This document shows positions 10,808-20,473 of a stretch of 64,000 nucleotides of DNA, piece after piece. Source of the stretch: Pisaster brevispinus (lineage: Eukaryota > Echinodermata > Asteroidea > Forcipulatida > Asteriidae); NCBI GenBank assembly GCA_023634235.1, contig JAMKCF010000018.1, positions 3,377,474 through 3,441,473 of the forward strand, in the 5' to 3' direction. Every line of letters starts with the position of its first letter. Within the stretch, counting starts at the first letter, position 1. The translations under genes and the position numbers were made by a program. The notes under the pieces were generated by a model. That model was not told the origin of the DNA, searched no databases, and worked only from the letters and a program-made list of their open reading frames with translations.

Positions 10808-11274
10808 GAGGTCATTCAGACACAGTACTAAAGTCGGTTTTAAGGCAGTTTTAACTCATTCGGGACGCTCTTAAAACCGAATCGGGTTGAACTCGAATGA
10901 GTTAAATCGGTCGGCGAGGGTGGTTTAACGCTAAACCACTTCAGGTTTATCTTTTAGCACGGTGTGTGGACAGAATAAAAATGACAACATCCGTTTTAAC
11001 TCACAACAGATGACCGCTGACCGACGGTAAGGTAGCTAAGTAAATTATGCCTACGTACGCCTCAACAGGCCCGTGCGCGTGCTTTTGTGAATAAACCGGA
11101 TGTTGTTGTGTTGGGTCACGGTGCTGTTTGACCTCTTAAAACCGAAGATAAACCGTATCGGGTTTAACTTCGAGCTGTCTGAACGCAAGGTAGTTTTATT
11201 TTCACGACCGCCCCCGCTGCTCGTAAAGTTAAACCGGTTCGGGTCTAACTTTAGTACGCTGTCTGAACATGGCC
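10808..11274. mobile_element. 467-bp TIR element, inverted copy of 10013-10562
   Basis: The right end is the reverse complement of GGCCATGTTCAGACAGC and the left end is GAGGTCATTCAGACAC. The interior matches the reverse complement of 10013-10562, including the AAACCGTATCGGGTTTAA-type words. The equivalent site near 350-375 is uninterrupted. Flanking bases are CATA and TATA, so the target duplication is not exact or the boundaries are off by a base. Confidence 0.65.
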
Positions 11275-11754
11275 TATATAAACAAAAATTTCTTCAAAGT
11301 CCTCTTATTATTGTTAATAATTGTTAATAAATTGTTACAGAGTTAACCAGTTCAAAACAACGCATATAATAGAATTACTTAAAATAAACAGCTACTGACT
11401 ACAGTTACACAAGAAACTAAAATACAGTAAGATTTCAATTACAAAGCACACATTCAAACAAAAAATAATGATCCTGCTTCTAAGTCCTGAAGTTTGTTGT
11501 ATTCACCAATTTGACTAGAAACCGTTTACCTCAAATATTATCATACAAATTAAAGGTCTTCTTGAATTGATGATGTCTCAAAATTAATTCGTAGTATATT
11601 TTTTTACCACTGGGGGGGGGGGTGTGAACCAAATTCACATGATGTGAAATGTCAAAAAAAGGCCGCGTCCAAATTGTTGGCTACAACTCCGGTTGTGACT
11701 GTTAAGGGTGTTACTAAAGACATCCCATACATCACTGCATGATGACATGCAAAT

Positions 11755-11812
11755 CTAGCTATAGCCGTAGCCGTAGCTGTAGCCATAGCCGTAGCTGTAG
11801 CCGTAAATTTTC
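11755..11812. repeat. (GCCGTA)n-like hexanucleotide repeat
   Basis: Imperfect tandem GCCGTA and GCTGTA units. A shorter version is found near 22235-22262 in the paralogous unit. Confidence 0.75.
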
Positions 11813-12749
11813 AGATGTGGCCTCATGCAAGGAAAATTGCTGTTGAAAGAGCCCTCGTGTGGTCAAAAATACAGCCAATGGTTTTACAAATTATTTACAA
11901 GTTAAATTTTTAGTAAAAAAGATTTCGCTTAATGTGAACTACATACAATGTAGTGGTCAAAGAATGCAGTCACCAGCAGTTGTTTCTGTTTAAACAATTC
12001 CAGAAGGTTGGTTAACAAAGGTATACAAAGATTTTAGTAATAAAGTCAATAATTCAGTATCAGAGCTACTAGGGTTAATATTAAAAGTGTGTTCCACCAA
12101 ACAATGGTTTTTTAATACAGTGATGACAAGTTGATGGTCTACAGGGCTCGAATTTGACACTTGACCACCGACACCAGCCCAGTAATTTTTCCCTTGGGCC
12201 AGTAAACTCATGACCAGACAAGTCCGATGGTCTTGTGTTTTTTCAATTGAATAATAGCCACTGGAGAGAAATCATGTTCAAATGGTGACCTTGAGTCTGG
12301 TTCTATTGTATATCAAAATATACCAACCCATAAGATGAATGAGACAACTTTTATCATAGTGCTTGTTCAATGTTTACATGTTAAACTGTGCAGAAAGCTC
12401 TTTCTCATAAAGATTCTGGTCTTGTGAAATAAATTCTGGTCCGGTAAACATTTATAACTACAAGCCCTACGGTCTCGTGGAATTTTACCCCAAATTCTGT
12501 CAGGGTGTGTTTATGTGAGAAGGTTTGTCCTCAACAGTAGCACAAACTAGATTGATGATTTTGTACATAGTGTAGAAAGCAGGGATGTGATAGGCTGTTG
12601 AGAAAAAAACCTGAAATCTGAGCGCAAAGAGCGAAAGCATGCGAGATCGAAAACTTGCGAGCATGAAGCCCATCATGAAGCCCATCATGTCATTGTATAC
12701 TCGGTACTTTCCCGCTTCCTGTGAAAAAAAAAAATCAACAGGCATATTA

Positions 12750-12806
12750 GTATTTGGGTGGGATTTGAACCCATGACTAGTGCTTTACACCTATCAGTGT
12801 ACCGGT
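12750..12806 (-). repeat. tRNA-like B-box fragment
   Basis: GGGATTTGAACCC on the plus strand is a tRNA T-arm/B-box complement. No complete cloverleaf is seen around it, so a SINE or tRNA relic is likelier than a gene. Confidence 0.3.
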
Positions 12807-12944
12807 ACGGATAAAACCAAAAGCAAGTTTAACGTACATGTACAGTGCATGGGCAACTCCACACTAGTTGGCATAAAATTGTGACTTGGGAGGCCAACAT
12901 TTGATAGTCATACCAAAATTATCATACAATTATCAAGTAATAAT

Positions 12945-13150
12945 AAACCACAAGGGAAACTGACTGAGTAAATTTTTTCATAATTTGGATTTTGAACAAA
13001 GAAAGATTGACTGAAGCGGGACTTGAACCAACGACCTCCAAATAAACGCACCGGCGCTCTACCAAATGAGCTACCCAACCCTACATTGTATGTTGGCGGT
13101 CTCCCTATTAGTCAATATCTTTGTTCAGAGGTTAATTAATTATTCTGAAC
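12945..13150 (-). mobile_element. tRNA-derived SINE, minus strand
   Basis: On the minus strand a GACTAATAGGGAGACCGCC leader is followed by a tRNA-like head with an A-box-like TAGCTCATTTGGTAGAGCG and a B-box-like GGTTCAAGTCC. A tail with CTTTGTTCAAAATCC and a TTATTACTTGATAA end follows. The same arrangement occurs twice at 35.4-35.75 kb. Conservation of leader and tail outside the tRNA part argues for a SINE rather than a tRNA gene. Confidence 0.65.
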
Positions 13151-13521
13151 AAAATTATCATACATTCATAAATACCCAAGACAGTTTCGCTATTCCTATT
13201 AGCTGGAGCTGTTTAAAACCGGCTGGCTTCGTGTGTTGGGGGTGCAAGCTCATGTACGCCAATTTAATTACGCGGAACGCAATATATACATGTGTAGCTA
13301 ATAATACCAGCGCGTAATCTATTTTTACATGCGCGTACACACAACCCAACGCGCACCAAACATAACTTTTAAACAGTTTTTGAAAATGTACAAACTTCGA
13401 AAATTCGCTGCGAAGCAGATTGTCACAGATTGTCTATAACATTTTTTCGCTTTTTAACAAAAGGGCATTTATGAATGGGAATAAAAGAGTAGTGACTCAT
13501 TCTTAAACGGCCGTTTAAAAC

Positions 13522-13598
13522 CTTGCAGGGTCGTGGCCGTGCGATAAAGGCCCTCGCTTTCGGCTCAGGCCTTTATTGCACGGCCACGACCCTGCAAG
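13522..13598. repeat. GC-rich hairpin with 31-bp arms
   Basis: The arms 13522-13552 and 13568-13598 are reverse complements with one mismatch and a 15-base loop. The arms contain GGGTCGTGGCCGTGC. Its base composition is far more GC-rich than its surroundings. Confidence 0.8.
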
Positions 13599-13629
13599 AA
13601 CTCGTCACCACTCTTACAATGCATAATTA

Positions 13630-14123
<494 letters not shown>

Positions 14124-15797
14124 TCAGGCTTTGTTTTGTTGAGACAGATATTCCACAAATCTTTTCTTTGCAGTTCCAGTGTGGACACGCTGATGGCTGG
14201 TTAGGTTTTGTTTACGTGAGAAGGATTTTCCACAAATATCACATACAAATGGTTTCTTGCCAGTGTGGGTACGCTGATGGATAATCAGGCCTCGTTTTGT
14301 TGTGACAGATTTTCCACAAATGTCACACACAAATGGTTTCTCACCAGTGTGGACACGCTGATGGGTGGTTAGGTAAAGTTTACGTGAGAAGGAAATTCCA
14401 CAAACATCACATACAAAGGGTTTCTCGCCAGTGTGGATACGCTGATGGATAATCAGGCTTTGTTTTGTTGAGAAAGATTTTCCACAAATGATACACTTAC
14501 ACACAAGTTTTTTCTTTGCAGTGTGGACACGGCGATGGATGGTTAGGTAAGGTTTACGTGAGAACGATTTTCCACAATTGTCACAAACAAATGGTTTCTC
14601 GCCAGTGTGGTCACGCTGATGGTTAGTTAGGAAATGTTTACCTGAGAAGGATTTTCCACAAACGTCACATACAAATGGTTTCTTGTCAGTGTGCACATAC
14701 TGATGGATAATCAGGCTTTGTTTTGATGAGACAGATATTCCACAAATGTCACAATCAAATCTTTTCTTTGCAGTTCCAGTGTGGACACGCTGATGGCTGG
14801 TTAGGTTAAGTTTACGTGAGAACGATTTTCCACAAACATCACATACAAATGGTTTCTCGCCAGTGTGGGTACGCTGATGGATAATCAGGCCTCGTTTTGT
14901 TGTGACAGATTTTCCACAAATGTCACACACAAATGGTTTCTCACCAGTGTGGACACGCTGATGGGTGGTTAGGTAAAGTTTACGTGAGAAGGAAATTCCA
15001 CAAACATCACATACAAAGGGTTTCTCGCCAGTGTGGATACGCTGATGGATAATCAGGCTTTGTTTTGTTGAGAAAGATTTTCCACAAATGTTACACTTAC
15101 ACACACATTTTTTCTTTGCAGTGTGGACACGGCGATGGATGGTTAGGTAAGGTTTACGTGAGAACGATTTTCCACAATTGTCACAAACAAATGGTTTCTC
15201 GCCAGTGTGGTCACGCTGATGGTTAGTTAGGAAATGTTTACCTGAGAAGGATTTTCCACAAACGTCACATACAAATGGTTTCTTGTCAGTGTGCACATAC
15301 TGATGGATAATCAGGCTTTGTTTTGATGAGACAGATATTCCACAAATGTCACAATCAAATCTTTTCTTTGCAGTGCCAGTGTGGACATGCTGATGGCTGG
15401 TTAGGTAATGTTTACATGAGAAGGATTTTCCACAAACATCACATACAAATGGTTTCTCACCATTGTGGGTACGCTGATGGATAATCAGGCCTCGTTTTGT
15501 TGTGACAGATTTTCCACAAATGTCACACACAAATGGTTTCTCACCAGTGTGGACACGCTGATGGGTGGTTAGGTAAAGTTTACGTGAGAAGGAAATTCCA
15601 CAAACGTCACATTCAAATGGTTTCTCGCCAGTGTGGATACGCTGATGGATAATCAGGCTTTGTTTTGATGAGACAGATTTTCCACAAATGTCACACATAA
15701 ATCTTTTCTTTGCAGTGTGGACACGCTGATGGTTGGTTAGATAACGTTTACCTGAGAAGGATTTTCCACAAACGTCATAAACAAATTGTTTCCCCAT
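14124..15797 (-). CDS. C2H2 zinc-finger protein, about 19 fingers, 600-bp module repeat
   Basis: From the first ATG (minus strand, 15797) the frame encodes roughly 19 C2H2 fingers with TGEKPF-type linkers and the same odd HTGTAKKRF and AKKK-VCKC linkers as 5538-6584. Blocks of seven fingers repeat with an exact 600-bp period: identical text begins at 14281, 14881 and 15481. The first finger has lost a Cys (VYDVC). The frame can be opened back to 15938 from a TTG, but that part is out of register because of a 5-bp difference from the paralogue. The frame ends early: a 13-bp deletion at 14160/14161, judged against the next module, shifts it into EYLSQQNKA and a stop. It is a probable DNA-binding protein, perhaps no longer full length. 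Confidence 0.7.
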   Translation of the reverse strand: MGKQFVYDVCGKSFSGKRYLTNHQRVHTAKKRFMCDICGKSVSSKQSLIIHQRIHTGEKPFECDVCGISFSRKLYLTTHQRVHTGEKPFVCDICGKSVTTKRGLIIHQRTHNGEKPFVCDVCGKSFSCKHYLTSHQHVHTGTAKKRFDCDICGISVSSKQSLIIHQYVHTDKKPFVCDVCGKSFSGKHFLTNHQRDHTGEKPFVCDNCGKSFSRKPYLTIHRRVHTAKKKCVCKCNICGKSFSTKQSLIIHQRIHTGEKPFVCDVCGISFSRKLYLTTHQRVHTGEKPFVCDICGKSVTTKRGLIIHQRTHTGEKPFVCDVCGKSFSRKLNLTSHQRVHTGTAKKRFDCDICGISVSSKQSLIIHQYVHTDKKPFVCDVCGKSFSGKHFLTNHQRDHTGEKPFVCDNCGKSFSRKPYLTIHRRVHTAKKKLVCKCIICGKSFSTKQSLIIHQRIHTGEKPFVCDVCGISFSRKLYLTTHQRVHTGEKPFVCDICGKSVTTKRGLIIHQRTHTGKKPFVCDICGKSFSRKQNLTSHQRVHTGTAKKRFVEYLSQQNKA

Positions 15798-15990
15798 AGT
15801 GTGGACACGCTGATGGTAAGTTATGGCAGATTTACATGCTTTTCCACAATCATTGCAACTAAATAGTTTCTCTTCAGTGATGATGGTCTGCCAGTCTGGT
15901 TTTACTTGAGAGTGCTTTTCCACAAAAGCCACAAACAAATAGCTCCTCTCCCTAGTTGGTTCGCTGATGAGCTTTCAATTAATTTTTGTT
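15798..15990 (-). pseudogene. Decayed 5' zinc fingers of the 14124-15797 gene
   Basis: The short finger CNDCGKACKSAITYHQRVH and a preceding finger match 6585-6743 of the paralogue, but a 5-bp difference near 15880 puts them in different frames. A TAG in the THTGEE linker and a TAA farther upstream interrupt the older finger frame. Both paralogues share the linker TAG, so that change predates the duplication. Confidence 0.55.
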
Positions 15991-16101
15991 TGAGAAGGCA
16001 AACAGACAATTTTTTTCCTTAATTCGCAACTAGTTGACGTCTTTTAATGTTTCCTTGCAAGAAAACTTATCCAGAAATGTCACTTGTTGACTAGTCTTTT
16101 T

Positions 16102-16107
16102 TTTATT
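16102..16107 (-). terminator. Candidate poly(A) signal AATAAA
   Basis: AATAAA on the minus strand lies about 140 bp downstream of the 16245-17129 frame and is conserved at 6881-6886 in the paralogous unit. Confidence 0.3.
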
Positions 16108-16244
16108 ATGAAATTAAGACATCTAAAGAATGTACTTCACTTAACTTAACTTCACTTCACTTAAGGACTCTTATTTTTAAAGAAATAGCACATCGGTGCT
16201 TCTACATGTACCTCTAGGTGGATGGGTAGGTAGCACTCTTAGTC

Positions 16245-17129
16245 TTAATCAGCGCTGTGGTTTTTCAGATCCACAGGGTGGACTCTTTGATGTTGTTCCA
16301 GATAAGTCCTCAGGGCAAAGGATTTTCCACAAATACCACAAACGAAACGCTTCTCTTCTGTGTGTATCTTTTGGTGTTTCTTGAGGGTGTAAAGTTGAGT
16401 AAAAGCTCGACCGCAAATCTCACAGACACAGGTTTTCTCTGTCACATAAGAACCCATATGGTTCCTCTGATGGTCTGCAAGGATAGATTTGCGTTGAAAG
16501 GCTTTTCCGCAAATGCCGCAAACAAATCGTTTCTCACCAGTGTGCACGACCTGGTGTTGGACGAGATTGGTTTTGTGTGAGAAAAATGATCCACAAATGT
16601 CACACTCAAATGGTTTCTCTCCAGTGTGGACTCGTTGATGCTGAGTAAGGTTGTTTTTCTGTGAAAAACCTTTTCCACATGTGCCACAAATAAATGGTTT
16701 CTCTCCAGTGTGGACTCGTCTATGTTTCACCAAAGCATCTTTAAAAGAAAATGCTTTTCCACAAATGTCACAAGCAAATGGTCTTTCTCCGCTATGCACA
16801 CTGTTATGTTGTGTAAGAATAGTTTTACTTGAGAAGGCTTTTCCACATACTTCGCAAACAAAGGGTTTTTCTCCACTGTGAACACTCTGGTGCCTTTTTA
16901 AGGAGCTACTCTGCGTGAAGGATTTTCCACAAGTGTTACAAACATACGGTTTCTCTCCAGTGTGGACTCGCTGATGGTTTGTAAGATTGTTCCTACATGC
17001 AAAGTTTTTTTTACAGATGTCACACTGAAATGTCTTGCCAACTGAGTGAACAGGATGATGCTCCTCCAGACTGTTTTGATCTGGGTGATCTTTACCACAA
17101 ATGTCACAAACAAATGTGGACTCAATCAT
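16245..17129 (-). CDS. C2H2 zinc-finger protein, 10 fingers
   Basis: The 294-residue frame starts at an ATG (MIESTFVCDICG). The first finger begins only six residues in, so no N-terminal effector domain is present in this exon. Ten C2H2 fingers follow with mostly HTGEKPF linkers. The linker after finger 8 is unusual (NHMGSYVTEKT), and the C-terminus ends PVDLKNHSAD shortly after the last His. All Cys and His ligands look intact. It is paralogous to 7031-7741, which has lost the ATG, one ligand and about 58 codons. It is probably a sequence-specific DNA-binding protein; target and role unknown. Of the four ZNF frames in the duplicated units this one is the best preserved. Confidence 0.8.
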   Translation of the reverse strand: MIESTFVCDICGKDHPDQNSLEEHHPVHSVGKTFQCDICKKNFACRNNLTNHQRVHTGEKPYVCNTCGKSFTQSSSLKRHQSVHSGEKPFVCEVCGKAFSSKTILTQHNSVHSGERPFACDICGKAFSFKDALVKHRRVHTGEKPFICGTCGKGFSQKNNLTQHQRVHTGEKPFECDICGSFFSHKTNLVQHQVVHTGEKRFVCGICGKAFQRKSILADHQRNHMGSYVTEKTCVCEICGRAFTQLYTLKKHQKIHTEEKRFVCGICGKSFALRTYLEQHQRVHPVDLKNHSAD

Positions 17130-17244
17130 GCTATTTTAGTTTAGTTTATAATGTCTAAGTTTCTCACACAAGTCAGGTTCTACCCAGTGAAGTTTTTCGA
17201 TTGATTCTCAACAAATGTGACCCCCAAAAATAGGTAAAAAAATA

Positions 17245-17320
17245 GTAAGTGGCCTGACGTTTCGACCCTAGCAGAGTCTTTCTCGAAGGCAAAAAATAGG
17301 ATCACCTCCTTTGGAACACC
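17245..17320 (-). other. Possible Penelope-like or hammerhead-ribozyme remnant
   Basis: Near-identical copy of 7850-7925 with the GGTCGAAACGTCAGG word on the minus strand. The same reservations apply. Confidence 0.35.
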
Positions 17321-17904
17321 TTCCGACTTTCTTTGAATCGATGTCTGCGTTGCAAACATTTCCATTCAAATTTCTGTCAATAAGTTCAACTTGATCACAA
17401 AATTTGTAACGGTAAAGATAAAGGAGGGCTTGTTACCAAAACTTTCTTTTACAAAGTTTCTTCTTTGATGTGATGTCAGTTCCTTCCAGCTGTGTAAATA
17501 AAAAGAAATTGAAAAAAGTAATTAATAACAACAACAACAAAACCATTACAGAAAATAACATCAAATTTAAAATAATAATTAATAACAAAAACATTACAAA
17601 GGATGTTACCAACGTTGGTTCTAAACAAAACAGACCATTGTTCTAACCGTATAATTGTAACCTTTGATCATCCAATTCCATCAGAACAGAAACTTCTGCA
17701 ATGCGAAAAGTTATTTATGGAAAACCTCTTTTTGGGGGTTTTGTATGCAGAATTTATCTCAGGAGTACAAAAAAAATATATGTGCATGGCCTGCATGGAA
17801 ATAAACATTCTGTTGGAAGGTTTTATGAAATACATAATCCTATTTTCTTTTTAGAAATTTTTTGAGAAGCAACTGAAAATATTCCATCGGGAGAATCAAT
17901 GGTT

Positions 17905-18360
17905 ACAATAATTATAATTAATTAATAATAACAATGGCTATTTATATAGCGCTCATATCCATCACTCAGTGACGCTCAAGACGCTTCAACATTAAGTATT
18001 TTCCTGGAAGGTATTTGGGGGCTACGTTTGAAGTATGAGACCTACTCCTTAACATAGCACCATATAATGGTTTACAAGGTGCTGTGGCGCAATATGCTGC
18101 CAATCAAACCAGGAACACCGGGGCGGACCCCTTCTCTTTTCGATAAGTGCACTGGGTTCTTTTACGTGCGTTACACAACACACAGGACCAACGGCTTTAC
18201 GTCCCATCCGAAAGACAAAACAATCATGGTTTTGGTTAAGCATGTTAAGTGTCTTGCTTAAGGACACAAGTGTCAAGACTGGGACTCGAACCCACACTCT
18301 GCTGATCAGAAACACCAGAGCTTGAGTCCAGTGATCTTATCCGCTCGGCCACGACACGCC
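17905..18360 (-). mobile_element. tRNA-Leu-like SINE, full-length looking
   Basis: On the minus strand the element starts with a tRNA-like head: GTGGCCGAGCGGATAAGA, then an anticodon-loop region GGACTCAAGCTCTGG, then the B box GGGTTCGAGTCCC. The body contains GGATGGGACGTAAAGCC and ends with GCGCTATATAAATAG and a TTATTATTAATTAATT tail. Head, body and AT-rich tail match the layout of a tRNA-derived SINE. The anticodon region resembles tRNA-Leu(CAA). Confidence 0.7.
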
Positions 18361-18589
18361 ATGTGGTACTAGGCCTAAACAAACCTTTAAAAAAAAAGTA
18401 AAGAACCACTAGTAAACACCAACTTCTCAACTTGCCCTGTGGGCTACTAAAAACAGTGCAAACTACCCATCAAAACACTCATATTTCTTTCTTTTCAAAG
18501 GTGAATGATACAATTTTAAAAATTTGTTAAATGTTAAAAGTGTGTAAATGTCACTTCATTTCACCATTAAACTGACTGTGATTGCTACC

Positions 18590-19066
18590 ATTAACCCTAA
18601 CCCCCATTAGGATCTCTCTACAAAGCCTGCCAAATACAACAGAATGCAACACAGTTGAAATGAGAACCATGAAAAATGCAACAAAATGCAACAAGGGATA
18701 TTGTGGCATTGTGCAGGCATGCTGTTTGGGAAAGGACTGAGCAAGGGTGTTTGCCCTGCTAAATGCAACAGTATGCACACAAGTGTCATGTTTAACTGTT
18801 ATTATACAGTCTTTTGAATATGATTTGAATTATGATTCTTACCTTATATTACATCATACTTCTCAATACTTTTCCCATAAAAAATATTTTGAAATACCCA
18901 TTATAAGTTGTTCAGATACAATAGAAGCACCCAAACCTATATGAAGTCACTTCACTGCTGAATGCAACAAATTCAGTCGAAAAATGACATCTGAGTTGAC
19001 TGCCAAATGCAACAGATCACAACAACTATTGCCATTTGGTGCATATTGTTGCATTTTTAGCATGGT
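18590..19066. mobile_element. ATGCAACA-rich TIR element
   Basis: The ends AACCCTAAC and GTTAGGGTT are inverted repeats. The interior contains more than ten ATGCAACA or TGTTGCAT words on both strands. An inverted, similar copy lies at 22639-23113. There is no coding frame, so it is read as a MITE-like element. Confidence 0.6.
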
Positions 19067-19417
19067 TAGGGTTTTATACATCAAAGAGATACATTTATGA
19101 CATTAAATGTTTGAAATCTGGGCTAAAGTTTCCTGAAGGCAAGTTAAATGCACAGTTTACAAGCCCGGTGGGCTACTTTACAGAAAGCTCAAGGGAGTCA
19201 AGTGCAAGAAGGCCTGTACAGCCAATTTGAATTACTTCCAGCCACTTCCCGTCAAAACCACACTTCATTGAATTTGTTGACTTCGGACTGAGACTGAGTG
19301 AGAGTGAGTTGACTTTGGACTGAGTTGGCTTCAGACTGAGTTGACCCTAATCCTAAGGTAGGTATACACATGGAGGAAGAAAATTAGACCTCCATGGTAT
19401 ACATAAAAATATCAATA

Positions 19418-20473
19418 CAGTCATTTGACCAGTTCGGGATCACTTTTTGAATTCACATTGTTTTTGGTTGCAATCTCTTTGACATTTTAAACAAAAAAGT
19501 TTATCAGTTTACCTAAACATGTTATAAAACTCACCAAGTATCCACTGACAAAAAAAGATTAGTACTTTTGAAGAGGCTTTGAGAAAAGTATTGTCACCTG
19601 TTTGACCAGTTCAGGATCAGTTGATTCTATTCTGAATCAGTAGCTTGCCCTAAATTGCAAACCAATACTCCCATTCATAAAACTGTCTCTCAAGGACACA
19701 AACTTCACAAGTGTGTTGGCATGGACATGGACTTCCTTTCTCCAGAGAATTTCATGCAAGTGTATTCAACAGCAGCGCAAAAATCCAGCAACAAAAACAC
19801 AAAACAACAGCAAAGGCAAATGAAAAGGTGAAGCACGCCTAAAAGCAACATTGACCCAAATATCTATTCTTACAGTCGCAATTTCCTCCTCCAAGTTTCA
19901 TTTTCTCACAAAAAAACAATATTCCTACAAGAATTTGTTGAAGAAATGTATCTTAAAAGCAACAAATAAACTTTCGACTGCAGCAGTAAGGTTTTACCTC
20001 ACTGAGTGCGGCACCATTTGACGCAATGAGAGATGCTGAGTAGTGAGTGATCCCGAACTGGTCAAGGGTACGATGCCCCCCAAAAGACGATTTCGGTAAT
20101 TTCGTCTCCTCAAAAAAACAAGACGACTGCTCAGTATTTACCTGAAATATTTTTAACACATTCTAAGCATTTAACATAAATTTTATTCGCCCTGGCGTTC
20201 AAATTTTAAAGGTGAGAAGTTTTAACAGCGTTTTTCAACCAACATTTTTATTAAAAATAATGATCAAAATCGCAGACAAACTTCAAGAAAATGGCCATAA
20301 TTTATTTGTTGATGAAGTTTGGAACCTTATTTTGGGTTTGTTGGTTTATTGCATGTTATTCTTCACATGTATCAACAGAAATTGGTAATGTGAGAAGTAA
20401 CTTAATTATGGGGTTGTTGCAAAGTTGAAGTGATCCCGAACTGGTCAATGATCCCGAACTGGTCAAATGACTG
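19418..20473. mobile_element. 1056-bp TIR element flanked by TA (Tc1/mariner-like ends)
   Basis: The ends CAGTCATTTGACCAGTTCGG and CCGAACTGGTCAAATGACTG are perfect inverted repeats, flanked by TA at 19416-19417 and 20474-20475. That fits a Tc1/mariner-type insertion. Additional copies of GATCCCGAACTGGTCA lie inside near both ends. No transposase-like frame is present, so it is non-autonomous. An inverted near-full-length copy is at 42546-43600. Confidence 0.8.

Larger units (their letters stand above)
5600..12570. repeat. Segmental duplication B, copy 1
   Basis: This unit aligns with 13950-23650: the ZNF pair, then the 7745-8370 flank, then 8930-9200, 9400-9990 and 10560-12570, in the same order and orientation. 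It is shorter than copy 2 because copy 2 holds extra elements (a SINE, two ATGCAAC-rich elements and a 1056-bp TIR element). Conversely, copy 1 holds two TTCAGACA-ended elements. Outside the ZNF frames I see no gene in it. Confidence 0.75.

Noticed and set aside
14124..15938. Zinc-finger start at 15938
   Set aside because: That codon is TTG and the first part is out of register with the finger frame; the ATG at 15797 matches the paralogue's first ATG.
18281..18360. Functional tRNA-Leu gene
   Set aside because: The tRNA-like part is joined to a long conserved body and AT-rich tail typical of a SINE, and the acceptor stem is imperfect.
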